DNA from: CAZKVJ01 sp964556225
GTDB taxonomy: Bacteria > Actinomycetota > Acidimicrobiia > Acidimicrobiales > Ilumatobacteraceae
Assembly (NCBI GenBank): GCA_964556225.1
Contig: CAZKVJ010000003.1
Coordinates: forward strand, 1 to 64,000
Reading direction: 5' to 3'
DNA length: 64,000 nucleotides
Shown here piece after piece: positions 42,084 through 50,472 of the stretch; position 1 is the first letter of the stretch; each line of letters opens with the position of its first letter. The notes under the pieces are model-generated. The model saw only the letters and a program-made list of their open reading frames with translations. It was not told the DNA's origin and did no database searches. The position numbers and the translations under genes are program-made.

Positions 42084-42854
42084 ATGTACGACCTTCCCGA
42101 CGAGATCGTCGTTGAGCGCGACGGGCCCATCCGGGTCGTCCGGCTGAACCGGCCCGACGACCTGAACGCCGTCAACCACGCGCTCCACGAGGCTCTCGCC
42201 GACCTGTGGCCCCAGATCAGCCTCGACACCGACGCCCGGGCGGTGGTCCTCACCGGTAACGGCCGGGCGTTCTCTGCCGGGGGCGACTTCAGCTACCTCC
42301 GCGAGCAGACCACCGATGTCGACCTGCGCCGGGTCACGCTGGCCACCGGCCGGCGGATCGTGCTCAACATGATCCAGTGCCGCGTCCCCGTGGTCGCCGC
42401 CGTCAACGGTCCCGCCGTCGGGCTGGGCTGCAGCCTGGTGTCGCTCTCCGACGTCGTCTACATGAGCAGCGCTGCACACCTGGCCGACCCGCACGTGGTC
42501 GTCGGCCTGGTCGCCGCCGACGGCGGGCCGATCACCTGGCCGCTGCACACGAGCCTGCTCTTGGCCAAGGAGTTCGCGTTCACCGGGGACCGGATCACCG
42601 CCGAGCGGGCCCATGAGATCGGACTCGTCAACCACGTCTGCGAGCCCGGCGAGGTGTTCGACGCCGCGCTGGCGTGCGCCCACCGGATCGCCGGACTCCC
42701 GCAGTACGCGGTGGAGACCACCAAGCGGCTGCTCAACCTGCACATGGAGCGCGCCGTGCTCGCCACGATTGACTTCGCGCTCGCCGGCGAGTACGAGTCG
42801 TTCGGCACCGACGACGTGCGGGCGTTCCTCGACCGGACGCGCCCGGCCGGGTAG
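42084..42854 (+). CDS. Enoyl-CoA hydratase/isomerase (crotonase fold)
   Basis: A 256-residue crotonase. The oxyanion motif FSAGGDFSYLRE lies near 65-77 and the ALAC/NGPAVGLGCSLVSLSD region near 112-127. The second catalytic-glutamate position is replaced (VVGLVAADGGP), so it may be a hydratase with altered catalysis or an isomerase. A CGGAGGAG ribosome site precedes the ATG; the gene closes the operon that starts with the acyl-CoA ligase. Confidence 0.92.
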   Translation: MYDLPDEIVVERDGPIRVVRLNRPDDLNAVNHALHEALADLWPQISLDTDARAVVLTGNGRAFSAGGDFSYLREQTTDVDLRRVTLATGRRIVLNMIQCRVPVVAAVNGPAVGLGCSLVSLSDVVYMSSAAHLADPHVVVGLVAADGGPITWPLHTSLLLAKEFAFTGDRITAERAHEIGLVNHVCEPGEVFDAALACAHRIAGLPQYAVETTKRLLNLHMERAVLATIDFALAGEYESFGTDDVRAFLDRTRPAG

Positions 42855-42867
42855 GCGACGGACCGGC

Positions 42868-44091
42868 TCAGACGGAGGCGGTGGCCGTCGGGGCGCCAGC
42901 GGCGGGGGTGTTGTCGACGTTCATCAGCCGGGCGAGGTTGTCGCCCATGTACTTGCGCACCAGCGCCTCGCCGTGGTGGGCGATCTCGTCGGCGTAGGAC
43001 ACCGGGTCGGCCAACCCCTCGGGGTGCGGGTAGTCGGAGCCGAACAGCACGCGGTCCTCGCCGAGCAGCTCCGCGAGGTGGCCGTAGTCCTCCTCCCAGA
43101 ACGGGCTGATGTGGATGCAGCGGCGCATCGCCGCGATCGGCTCCTCCGGGAAGTCCTGGGGCATCTTCTTGTAGGTGTCCTTCATGGCCTTCTGGAGCGG
43201 TTCGATCCACGAGCCGCCGTTCTCGACCACGGCGATCTTGAGGGTCGGGAACCGGGTGAGCGCGCCGTGCATGATGAGCGAGGCGACGGCGTCCTCGATC
43301 GGGCGCCACGAGCTGAGCATACGGAACGCCGCCGGCTGGAACGGCAGCATCTCGCGGTCGGTGCCCTCCCACCAGTTGGAGATCTGGTCGTAGCCGCTGT
43401 CCGAGGAGTGCAGCGCCACGAGGATGTCGTGCTCGACGACCTTCTCCCAGAACGGGTCGAACTCGGGCAGGGCGAACGAGCGGGTGCCGCGGAACCCGGG
43501 CACCGGCGCCGGGCGGATGAGCACGACCTTGGCGCCTCGTGCGACCACCCACTCGAGCTCCTCGATCGCCTTCTCGACGATCGGCAGGGTGATCACCGGC
43601 GTGGAGAAGATCCGGTTCTCGTAGTTGAACTGCCAGGTCTCGTACATCCACTCGTTGAGGGCGTGGATCGCGGCGTGCAGGAAGTGCGGGTCGTGCTTCA
43701 TCCGCTCCTCGACCACGCTGGCGAGGGTCGGGAACATGAGCGTGCGGTCGAGTCCCTGCTCGTCCATCAGCGCGAGGCGGCTGACCGGCTCGCGGAACGA
43801 CGGCGGCGACTTGATCGGCTCGCCGAAGATCTCGCGCCGGCTCTTCCCCTCCGGGTTGCCCTTCCGGTAGTAGTCCTCCTGCGCGCCCGGGCGGGCGACG
43901 ACGTCGAAGGTCGGGTTGGGGATGTACTCGGAGATCTTCCCGCCCACCGCCAGCTTGGTGCGGCCGTTGGCGAGCTTCACGTACTGCAGCTCGCTGCGGT
44001 AGCGGTCGGGGAGGTGGCGGGTCAGCGCCTCGGGCGGCTCGTAGAAGTGGTTGTCGGCGTCGAACACCGGAATGCCGGATGCGGTGGTCAT
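42868..44091 (-). CDS. Amidohydrolase family 2 protein
   Basis: A 407-residue amidohydrolase_2 protein with FDADNHFYEP as the N-terminal metal motif, a barrel His in ILVALHSSD and the late GSDYPHPEG acid. About the usual length; opposite strand to the ligase operon, to which it converges with a 13-base gap. Its promoter carries an almost ideal palindromic operator 53 bases upstream of the ATG. It likely hydrolyses or decarboxylates an intermediate of the pathway. Confidence 0.92.
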   Translation of the reverse strand: MTTASGIPVFDADNHFYEPPEALTRHLPDRYRSELQYVKLANGRTKLAVGGKISEYIPNPTFDVVARPGAQEDYYRKGNPEGKSRREIFGEPIKSPPSFREPVSRLALMDEQGLDRTLMFPTLASVVEERMKHDPHFLHAAIHALNEWMYETWQFNYENRIFSTPVITLPIVEKAIEELEWVVARGAKVVLIRPAPVPGFRGTRSFALPEFDPFWEKVVEHDILVALHSSDSGYDQISNWWEGTDREMLPFQPAAFRMLSSWRPIEDAVASLIMHGALTRFPTLKIAVVENGGSWIEPLQKAMKDTYKKMPQDFPEEPIAAMRRCIHISPFWEEDYGHLAELLGEDRVLFGSDYPHPEGLADPVSYADEIAHHGEALVRKYMGDNLARLMNVDNTPAAGAPTATASV

Positions 44092-44143
44092 GGCGTCCCC
44101 CTCTGTGCCACCGTGTGCGTGCAGAAGATCATCCTCGCGAGAT

Positions 44144-44158
44144 GAGAACCCCATTCTC
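44144..44158. promoter_or_regulatory. GAGAAC-N3-GTTCTC operator before the amidohydrolase
   Basis: GAGAACCCCATTCTC differs from the ideal palindrome at one position and lies 53 bases upstream of the amidohydrolase start. The adjoining 87 bases to the thiolase-like stop hold a TGAGCGCTCA palindrome at 44215-44224. Confidence 0.7.
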
Positions 44159-44245
44159 CCACCCGCCCCCCGCACGACGCAAGCCCCACCGGTTCTGGTC
44201 CCAGGAAGTAGCGCTGAGCGCTCATTGGTGCTGCCAGAACGAGAG

Positions 44246-45394
44246 CTAGCGGGAGATGATGGTGACGCCGGCGGTGCCGGGGGCGCCGTAGAGCTGGGCG
44301 AAGCCGACCTTCGGCTCGCCGGGGACCTGACGCTCGCCGGCCGTACCGCGCAGCTGGAGGACCAGCTCGTGGATCTGGCGCAGGCCGGACGCGCCGATCG
44401 GCTCGCCGTTGGCGATCAGGCCGCCGTCGGTGTTGATCGGCAGCGGGCCGTCGATCTCGGTCGCCCCGTCGGCGAGCAGCGCCTCCTGCTCGCCGTCGGC
44501 GCAGAATCCGTTCTCGGCCATGTGGTACACCTCGGCGCCGGCGTCGGTGTCCTGCAGCTGGATGACGTCGACGTCCTCCGGCCCGAGCCCGGCGCGCTCG
44601 TACGCGGCGCGGGACGCGTGCACGGTGGGGGCGTCGTCGCGCTCGAGCGGGATCGACGGGCTGTGCACCTCGAACGCGCCGATGCGCCGGGTGCGCACCT
44701 CGCTGGCGCGCAGGTAGATCGGCGTGTCGGTGTACTCCTTCGCCCGGTCGGCGCGGCACATCACGACCGCCGCCGCACCCTCATCGGGCGAGCAGAACAT
44801 GTAGTGCGTCAGCGGGTCGTTGAGCATCCGCGACCCGAGGATCTCGTCCTCCGTCAGCGGCTGGCGCCGGAACGCGTTGGGGTTGCGAGCGCCGTTGCGG
44901 TAGTTCTTCGCCGCCACCCGGGCGAGCGTCCGCGGGGTGATGCCGTGGTCGTGCATGTACCGCTGGATCTTCTCGGCGAAGAACTTCGGGGTGAGGAACA
45001 GCCCGGCCTGGCCGTACCACGTGGGCAGGCTGTACTGCACGGGGTCGCTGGTGAACGCGCCCGGCAGGTGCTTGTCGAGCCCGATGGCGATGCCGAGGTC
45101 GTGGTTGCCGAGGCGGATGGTGCTGGCGACCTGGGTGAGCACGCTCGCCGCGGTGGCGCAGCCGTTGTAGATGTTCGTGAACGGGATGCCGGTCAGCCCG
45201 AGCTGGTTGACGACCGAGTCCGGGTTGTCGACCTCGTAGCTGCCGGCGAACGCGAACTGGACGTCGCGCCACTCGATGCCGGCGTCGCGCAGCGCGAGCC
45301 GGGTGGCGATCGCGCCCATCTCGATGGCCGAGCGGTCTGGGAAGCGCCCGAACGGGTGGAGCCCGACGCCGATGATGGCGACCTCTGCGGTCAT
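44246..45394 (-). CDS. Thiolase-like protein, probable retro-aldolase (Ltp type)
   Basis: A 382-residue SCP2-thiolase-like protein. The nucleophile cysteine region is kept (YNGCATAAS, Cys79). The classic GHP motif is replaced by GLIANGEPIGASG (Glu331), and the third site CxGxG reads LYGAPGTAG (Tyr369), so ordinary thiolysis is unlikely. In Ltp2-type proteins the same substitutions go with retro-aldol side-chain cleavage. It overlaps the DUF35 gene by four bases, the partner that those aldolases require. It likely splits a beta-hydroxyacyl-CoA made by the enoyl-CoA hydratase upstream in the operon. Confidence 0.9.
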   Translation of the reverse strand: MTAEVAIIGVGLHPFGRFPDRSAIEMGAIATRLALRDAGIEWRDVQFAFAGSYEVDNPDSVVNQLGLTGIPFTNIYNGCATAASVLTQVASTIRLGNHDLGIAIGLDKHLPGAFTSDPVQYSLPTWYGQAGLFLTPKFFAEKIQRYMHDHGITPRTLARVAAKNYRNGARNPNAFRRQPLTEDEILGSRMLNDPLTHYMFCSPDEGAAAVVMCRADRAKEYTDTPIYLRASEVRTRRIGAFEVHSPSIPLERDDAPTVHASRAAYERAGLGPEDVDVIQLQDTDAGAEVYHMAENGFCADGEQEALLADGATEIDGPLPINTDGGLIANGEPIGASGLRQIHELVLQLRGTAGERQVPGEPKVGFAQLYGAPGTAGVTIISR

Positions 45395-45843
45395 GCGGAC
45401 CGTCCCGGTGCGGCCGGGGCGAACGCGAACGTGACGATCTCCTCGCCGTCGTCGGTGCGGTTGAACGGCACGACGCGCAGCTCGACCTCGTCACCGATCT
45501 GCGGGTGGCGCTCGTCGAAGCCGGTCAGGTACGTCTCGACGATGAGCTCGCCGGGCAGCTCGACGTAGCCGACGTGGTACGGCTGGAACGGGGCGGGGCC
45601 GGCGTAGGGAGGCGGTGGCGGGAAGCCCTGCGTCGTCCAGGTCCAGACGGTGCCCCGGGTGCCGAGCTCGACGGTGGCCATGCGCTCCGACGAGCAGCGT
45701 GGGCACCCGGAGTGGGTGGGGAACGTGAACGTCCCGCAGTCCTCGCACCGGCTGCCGAGCAGGCGAGGGTCGTCGGACGGCCAGGTGAACAGCCCCTCGG
45801 CGAGGGGCACCGACGCGCTCGGCGCGGTCACGGCCGTGCTCAC
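45391..45843 (-). CDS. DUF35 OB-fold/zinc-ribbon protein, thiolase-like partner
   Basis: A 150-residue protein: an N-terminal zinc ribbon with CEDCGTFTFPTHSGCPRC, two CxxC pairs about 11 residues apart, then an OB-fold (VWTWTTQGFPPPPPYAGP, YVELPGELIVETYL). DUF35 proteins bind acyl-CoA and form complexes with thiolase-like enzymes or aldolases. The GTG start at 45843 overlaps the hydratase stop; its stop overlaps the thiolase-like start. The tight overlaps on both sides are typical of a physical complex. Confidence 0.94.
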   Translation of the reverse strand: MSTAVTAPSASVPLAEGLFTWPSDDPRLLGSRCEDCGTFTFPTHSGCPRCSSERMATVELGTRGTVWTWTTQGFPPPPPYAGPAPFQPYHVGYVELPGELIVETYLTGFDERHPQIGDEVELRVVPFNRTDDGEEIVTFAFAPAAPGRSA

Positions 45844-46664
45844 CCCTGCGCCTTGATCGACTGCTTCATCTGCTCCAAGTCGACCAGGATCGGGTACCCG
45901 TTCACCGACAGGGCGTGCCCGTGGCCGGTCGAGTGGATGTCGAACACCGCCTGGATCGCGGCGTAGAAGCCCTGCACGTCCTGGGTCTGGTTCACCGCCC
46001 GCTTGGCCTGGGCCAGCGCGAACGGGTTCATCTGCGCGATCTGCGCCGCCATCGCCATGGTGAACGGGCGCAGCTCGTCGAGCGGCACCACGTGGTTGAC
46101 CATGCCGAGGCGCTCCGCTTGCTCGGCGGTGAGCTGCGTGGCGGTGAACAGCATCTCCTTCGCCTTGCGCGGCCCGAGCTCCCACGTGTGGCCGTGGTAC
46201 TCGACGCCGCCGATGCCCATCCGCACCACCGGATCGGAGAACCTGGCGTTGTCGGCGGCGATGATGATGTCCATCGGCCAGCACAGCAGTAGCCCGCCGG
46301 CGATGCACTGGCCCTGCACGGCGGCGATCGTCGGCTTGCGGATGTCGCGCCACGTCCGCGAGTAGCCGATGTAGCGCTTCGTCTCCCACTCGTAGATGCC
46401 GCCGAGCCCGTCGACCTTGAGGTCGATCGCGTCCTCCTCGCGACGGCCCTCGCCCGAGATGTCGTGACCGGCCGAGAAGTGCTTGCCGTTGGCCTGCAGG
46501 ACGATGACCCGCACCGCCCGGTCGGCGGCGGCCGTCATCAGGATCTCGTGCAGCTCGTCGAGCATCGCCGGGGTCTGCGAGTTGGCCTTGTCGGGCCGGT
46601 TCAACGTCACGACGGCGATGCGCTCGTCGACCACCTCGTACAGCACGGACGCGTCGTCGCTCAT
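45840..46664 (-). CDS. Enoyl-CoA hydratase/isomerase (crotonase fold)
   Basis: A 274-residue crotonase. It carries NGKHFSAGHDIS (oxyanion hole) and the GQCIAGGLLLCWPMDII segment with the second glycine-rich motif. The hydratase glutamate near SDPVVRMGIGGVEYHGH is not obvious. GGGAGGATTGC precedes the ATG. It leads the operon with the DUF35 and retro-aldolase-like genes; it could hydrate an enoyl-CoA to the beta-hydroxyacyl-CoA for their use. A palindromic operator lies 28 bases upstream. Confidence 0.92.
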   Translation of the reverse strand: MSDDASVLYEVVDERIAVVTLNRPDKANSQTPAMLDELHEILMTAAADRAVRVIVLQANGKHFSAGHDISGEGRREEDAIDLKVDGLGGIYEWETKRYIGYSRTWRDIRKPTIAAVQGQCIAGGLLLCWPMDIIIAADNARFSDPVVRMGIGGVEYHGHTWELGPRKAKEMLFTATQLTAEQAERLGMVNHVVPLDELRPFTMAMAAQIAQMNPFALAQAKRAVNQTQDVQGFYAAIQAVFDIHSTGHGHALSVNGYPILVDLEQMKQSIKAQG

Positions 46665-46691
46665 GCAATCCTCCCTCGGGTCCCCAACAGC

Positions 46692-46706
46692 GAGAGCGTC
46701 ATTCTC
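46692..46706. promoter_or_regulatory. GAGAAC-N3-GTTCTC-type operator before the crotonase operon
   Basis: GAGAGCGTCATTCTC matches the recurrent palindrome and lies 28 bases upstream of the crotonase start, 112 bases before the divergent SDR. Confidence 0.65.
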
Positions 46707-46817
46707 GCACTGGTAGACCGTGCTTGTCACCTCGGCGGGGGCGGCGGTACTGTCGGCGCCCGCATCGACGAGCCGTGTCCGGGAGCGGGCTCGCGCAACG
46801 GGCAGAGGAGGGCTTCG

Positions 46818-47582
46818 ATGGAGATCGCAGGGGCACGAGCGGTGGTCGTGGGCGGCGCGTCGGGCATGGCCAGGGCCACCGCCGAGCGGATCGCGGTGGG
46901 CGGGGGCAAGGTGGCCATCCTCGACCGGCCGGGCACCGATGGCGCCACCGTGGCCGAGGCCGTCGGCGGCTGGTTCTTCGAGTGCGACATCACCGACTTC
47001 GAGGGCACCGAGCAGGCGCTCGTGGCCGCCGTCGAGGCCCTCGGCGGGCTCGACGTCGGCGTGAACGTGGCCGGTGGCGGCATCGGTAAGAAGACCCTCG
47101 ACAAGCACGGCGTCCCCCACGATCTCGAGTCGTTCCGGGCCGTGGTCGACCTGAACCTGGTGGCCACGTTCAACCTCGACCGGCTCGAGGCGGCGGCGAT
47201 GGCGAAGAACGAGCCGAACGACGACGGCGAGCGGGGCGTCATCATCAACACGGCGTCGATCGCCGCGTTCGAGGGCCAGATCGGCCAGATCGCCTACACA
47301 GCGTCGAAGGCCGGCGTCGCCGGCATGTCGCTGACGATGGCGCGCGACCTCGGGTCGCTCGGCATCCGCGTCAACGCGATCGCGCCGAGCCTGTTCGACA
47401 CCGGCATCGTCCAGGGTGTCCCCGACGAGTTCAAGGCGGCGCTCACCAAGGACGCCGCGTTCCCGACGCGGATGGGCAAGCCCGACGAGTACGCCCGCCT
47501 CGCGGTGGCGATCATCGAGAACCCGATGCTGAACGGTGGCACCATCCGCCTCGACGCCGGCCAGCGCTTCGCGCCTCGCTGA
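46818..47582 (+). CDS. SDR family oxidoreductase
   Basis: A 254-residue classical SDR with the VVGGASGMARATAERIA cofactor motif, DVGVNVAGG, an IINTASIAAFEG serine strand and YTASKAG catalytic Tyr-Lys. The insert around KNEPNDDGERG before the serine strand resembles the 17-beta-hydroxysteroid/hydroxyacyl-CoA dehydrogenase type 10 group. It probably oxidises a 3-hydroxyacyl-CoA. GAGGAGG precedes the ATG. Its promoter is divergent with the crotonase operon. Confidence 0.93.
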   Translation: MEIAGARAVVVGGASGMARATAERIAVGGGKVAILDRPGTDGATVAEAVGGWFFECDITDFEGTEQALVAAVEALGGLDVGVNVAGGGIGKKTLDKHGVPHDLESFRAVVDLNLVATFNLDRLEAAAMAKNEPNDDGERGVIINTASIAAFEGQIGQIAYTASKAGVAGMSLTMARDLGSLGIRVNAIAPSLFDTGIVQGVPDEFKAALTKDAAFPTRMGKPDEYARLAVAIIENPMLNGGTIRLDAGQRFAPR

Positions 47583-47591
47583 TCGAGCGGC

Positions 47592-48638
47592 TCAACGCAG
47601 TCGCGTCGAGCGGGCGAGGTCGCCGGCCTTGGCGGCGGACTGCAGCACGTACTCGCCGAAGTACCTCGCGTTCGGGTTGTCGCTCGCGCCCTTGCGCATC
47701 CGGGCGTACCCGCCTTCGAGCACGATCGCCATCTTGAAGTTGCCGAGCACGAGGTAGTAGTCGATCTCGTCGACGGGTCGGCCGGTGCGTGCCGCGTAGC
47801 GCTCGAGCAGGTCCTCGCGATCGGGGAGCCCCTCGTAGTCGATGTAGCTCTTCGCGCTGCGGTCCTCGTCGGCGTTCGCCCACGGCATCAGCACCCAGGC
47901 GAGGTCGAGCATGGGGTCACCGATCGTGCCCATCTCGAAGTCGACGATCGCCGCCAGCTCGGCCGGGGCGCCGTGGCGGAACATGACGTTGGCGAACTGG
48001 TAGTCGCCGTGCATCAGCCCGGGCTGGTACGACCGCACCTGGTACCGGCGCAAGAACTCGACCGCGTCGTCGATGCCGGGGAGATCGCGGGTCCGGTAGC
48101 TCTCCCACTGCGCGAGCCAGCGGTCGACTTGGCGCTCGTGGAAGCCCTCCGGCCGTCCGAGCCGTTCGAGTCCGATCGCTCGCCAGTCGACGTTGGCCAT
48201 CTTCGCCGCACCGTCGACCAGCTCGAAGGCCAGGCCCGGCCGGGCGTCGAGGTCGGTGTCGAACGGTGCCGGCCAGTGGCCCGGATCGGCCATGACGCTC
48301 CAGCCGTCGACGTAGTCCATGAGGTAGAACGCTGCGCCGAGCACGCTCTCGTCGTCGCAGGCGGCGATCGCCGCCGGGTGGGGGACGTCGGTCTGGTTGA
48401 GCGCCTCGAGGATGCGGTACTCGCGCATCATCGTCTCGTTGCGGCCCTTCGGCACCACCCTCGGCGGGCGGCGCAGCACCATCCGGCGCCCGCCCCGCTC
48501 GACCGAGAAGATCTCGTTCGCGGCGCCGCCGGAGATGTGGCCCACCGCCGGTGCGCCGGTGCCGTCGAGGCCGCGCTCGTCCATCCACCGGCCGAGCGCC
48601 TCGGGGTTGGCCAGCTCCCGGATCTTGTCGTCGCTCAT
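47592..48638 (-). CDS. APH-type phosphotransferase (aminoglycoside/choline kinase fold)
   Basis: A 348-residue protein of the APH/choline-kinase fold. The catalytic motif is HGDYQFANVMF near 205-215 followed by the metal-binding IVDFEMGTIGDP. Proteins like this are fused to acyl-CoA dehydrogenases in eukaryotic ACAD10/ACAD11 and neighbour FadE36-type genes in actinobacteria, where they phosphorylate hydroxyacyl-CoAs. The ATG at 48638 overlaps the adjoining dehydrogenase stop by four bases. It ends the operon. Confidence 0.93.
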   Translation of the reverse strand: MSDDKIRELANPEALGRWMDERGLDGTGAPAVGHISGGAANEIFSVERGGRRMVLRRPPRVVPKGRNETMMREYRILEALNQTDVPHPAAIAACDDESVLGAAFYLMDYVDGWSVMADPGHWPAPFDTDLDARPGLAFELVDGAAKMANVDWRAIGLERLGRPEGFHERQVDRWLAQWESYRTRDLPGIDDAVEFLRRYQVRSYQPGLMHGDYQFANVMFRHGAPAELAAIVDFEMGTIGDPMLDLAWVLMPWANADEDRSAKSYIDYEGLPDREDLLERYAARTGRPVDEIDYYLVLGNFKMAIVLEGGYARMRKGASDNPNARYFGEYVLQSAAKAGDLARSTRLR

Positions 48639-49948
48639 GATCTCCTGCTCTCGGCCGCCTTCAGCGCGCCGACCCGCTCGTCGAGCACCTGGCTGGCCCA
48701 CTCGCGCCGCGCCGGCAGGAACTGCGTCGGCCACTCACCCGGCGACGGCGAGTAGCCCTTCAGCACCTGGCGGGCGACGGTCACCTTGTGCACCTCGGTC
48801 GGCCCGTCGGCGGCGGCCATCGACGGCGCCCACTGCCACATCTCGGCGAAGGGCATCTCGTTGGACACGCCGAGTGCACCGTGGAGGTGCATCGAGCGCC
48901 ACACGATGTCCTTGAGCACCTGCGGCATCAGGAACTTGATCGTCGCGATGTCCGTGCGGACCCGCTGGTAGTCGTGGTGCTGGTCGATCTTCCACGCCGT
49001 CTGGAGCACCAGCAGGCGGAACATCTCGAGCTGGGCGTACGACTCGGCGATGTCGGACTGGACCATCTGCTTGTCGGCGAGCAGCGACCCCTGCGTCTCG
49101 CGCGACAGCGCCCGCTCGCACATCATGTCGAGCGCCCGGCGCATGACGCCGACGGACCGCATGGCGTGGTGCACCCGGCCGCCGCCCAGGCGGGTCTGGG
49201 CGATGTGGAAGCCCTGACCCTCGCCACCGAGGAGGCTCTCGGCCGGCACGCGCACGTTGTTGTAGTGGATCAGGGCGTGCATCCCTTCGTCGTCGGGCTC
49301 GCTGAACAGACCGATGTGCCGCTCGACCTCGATCCCTGGCGTGTCGGACGGCACGAGGAACATCGACATGCCCTGGTAGGCGCTGACGTCCCGGTTCGTC
49401 CACGCCATCACGATGACGAAGCGTGACGTCCGGGCGTTCGACGAGAAGTACTTGCGCCCGTTGATCACCCACTCGTCGCCGTCGCGGACGGCCTCGGTGG
49501 TGAACATCTTCGGGTCCGAACCACCCTGCGGCTCCGTCATCGAGAAGCACGAGAAGCACTCGCCGTTCAGGAGTGGCTGCAGGTAGGTGGCCTTCTGCTC
49601 GTCGGTTCCGTAGTGGGCGATGATCTCGGCGTTGCCGGTGTCGGGGGCGGCGGTGCCGAAGACGTTGGGCGCCCAGGCCGACCCACCGAGGATCTCGTTG
49701 ATGAGCGCCAGCTTCACCTGCCCGAAGCCCTGCCCGCCGAGCTCGGGCCCGAGGTGCGGCGCCCACAGCCCCCGGTCCTTGACCTGCTGCTGGAGCGAGC
49801 GGACGTAGAGGTCGAGGTCCCCCTCGAGCGGGTAGTACGCCCGTTTCGGGTGCAGCAGGTCGAGTGGCTCGATCTGGTCGGTGCGGAACTCGCGGATCCA
49901 CGCCAGCTGTTCGTCGAACTCCGGATCGGTGCTGAAGTCCCAGGCCAT
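48635..49948 (-). CDS. Acyl-CoA dehydrogenase (ACAD10/11-like partner of the kinase)
   Basis: A 437-residue acyl-CoA dehydrogenase with SMTEPQGGSDPKM, EWVINGRKYFSSNAR and the C-terminal DGPTEVHKVTVARQVLKGY. Unlike the paired enzymes it looks like a self-sufficient single subunit. The start at 49948 follows AAGGGGGGACC. In eukaryotic ACAD10/11 homologues this domain follows the kinase domain and uses the phosphorylated 4-hydroxyacyl-CoA, so an identical logic is likely here. A GAAAACGACGTTTTC operator lies 39 bases upstream. Confidence 0.95.
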   Translation of the reverse strand: MAWDFSTDPEFDEQLAWIREFRTDQIEPLDLLHPKRAYYPLEGDLDLYVRSLQQQVKDRGLWAPHLGPELGGQGFGQVKLALINEILGGSAWAPNVFGTAAPDTGNAEIIAHYGTDEQKATYLQPLLNGECFSCFSMTEPQGGSDPKMFTTEAVRDGDEWVINGRKYFSSNARTSRFVIVMAWTNRDVSAYQGMSMFLVPSDTPGIEVERHIGLFSEPDDEGMHALIHYNNVRVPAESLLGGEGQGFHIAQTRLGGGRVHHAMRSVGVMRRALDMMCERALSRETQGSLLADKQMVQSDIAESYAQLEMFRLLVLQTAWKIDQHHDYQRVRTDIATIKFLMPQVLKDIVWRSMHLHGALGVSNEMPFAEMWQWAPSMAAADGPTEVHKVTVARQVLKGYSPSPGEWPTQFLPARREWASQVLDERVGALKAAESRRS

Positions 49949-49986
49949 CGGTCCCCCCTTGTCCCCGGGGGGCACGCTAGCCGTGC

Positions 49987-50001
49987 GAAAACGACGTTTT
50001 C
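49987..50001. promoter_or_regulatory. GAGAAC-N3-GTTCTC-type operator before the ACAD/kinase operon
   Basis: GAAAACGACGTTTTC is a perfect palindrome with a single central base and is the variant form of the recurrent motif. It lies 39 bases upstream of the dehydrogenase and overlaps the pseudogene stop. Confidence 0.6.
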
Positions 50002-50471
50002 AAAACCCGGGATGGGCGGCGGCCTGCTCCAGCGCGTCGGCGACGAAGTCCGGCTCGGTGATCATCAGGTCGTGCCCGGTGTCGATGGATCCCATCACGG
50101 ACCGCACCGAGCTCGCGCGCCGCGAGGATGATCGGCCCGGCCACGTCGACGAGCGACTGACCGTTGCGGGGGTTGGCGGCGTCGAGGTAGCCGACCTTGC
50201 CGACCCGGTCGGGCGACCGGTCGACGACGCCGGTGATCACCATCCCCCCGTAGCTGTGCCCGACCAGCACGACGTCGCGCAGGTCCTCGTAGTGCCACAG
50301 CGCGACCACGTCGGTGATGTGCGTGTCGAGGTCCACCGACGCCGACAGCAGGTGCGAGCGTTCGCCCAGGCCGGTGAGGCTCGGCGCGAACACCCGATGG
50401 CCGCGCGCCTAGAGGCGGCTGCTGACCTTGTCGTAGCACCAGCCACCGTGGACGAGGACGTAGGTCGCCAT
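50000..50471 (-). pseudogene. Decayed alpha/beta hydrolase (esterase) gene
   Basis: The minus strand encodes MATYVLVHGGWCYDKVSSRL, then an in-frame TAG at 50411-50409. The frame then continues with the remaining N-terminal half including the nucleophile GHSYGG, up to about 50100. The C-terminal catalytic His (DTGHDLMITEP) is readable only in a shifted frame ending at the TGA at 50002. Typical members are about 230-260 residues, but only about 155 codons remain, so the middle containing the acid residue and cap is deleted. A stop, a frameshift and an internal deletion make this a pseudogene. It follows the MarR gene by one base. Confidence 0.85.
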
Positions 50472-50472
50472 G

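Noticed and set aside
44246..45394. Ordinary beta-ketothiolase
   Set aside because: GHP is GEP and the third-site cysteine is Tyr; the DUF35 partner suggests an aldolase-type role instead.
16795..50001. Classical KstR operator
   Set aside because: The half sites resemble AAC/GTT, but the centre is three bases rather than the KstR spacing, so I treat it as a different TetR-type motif.
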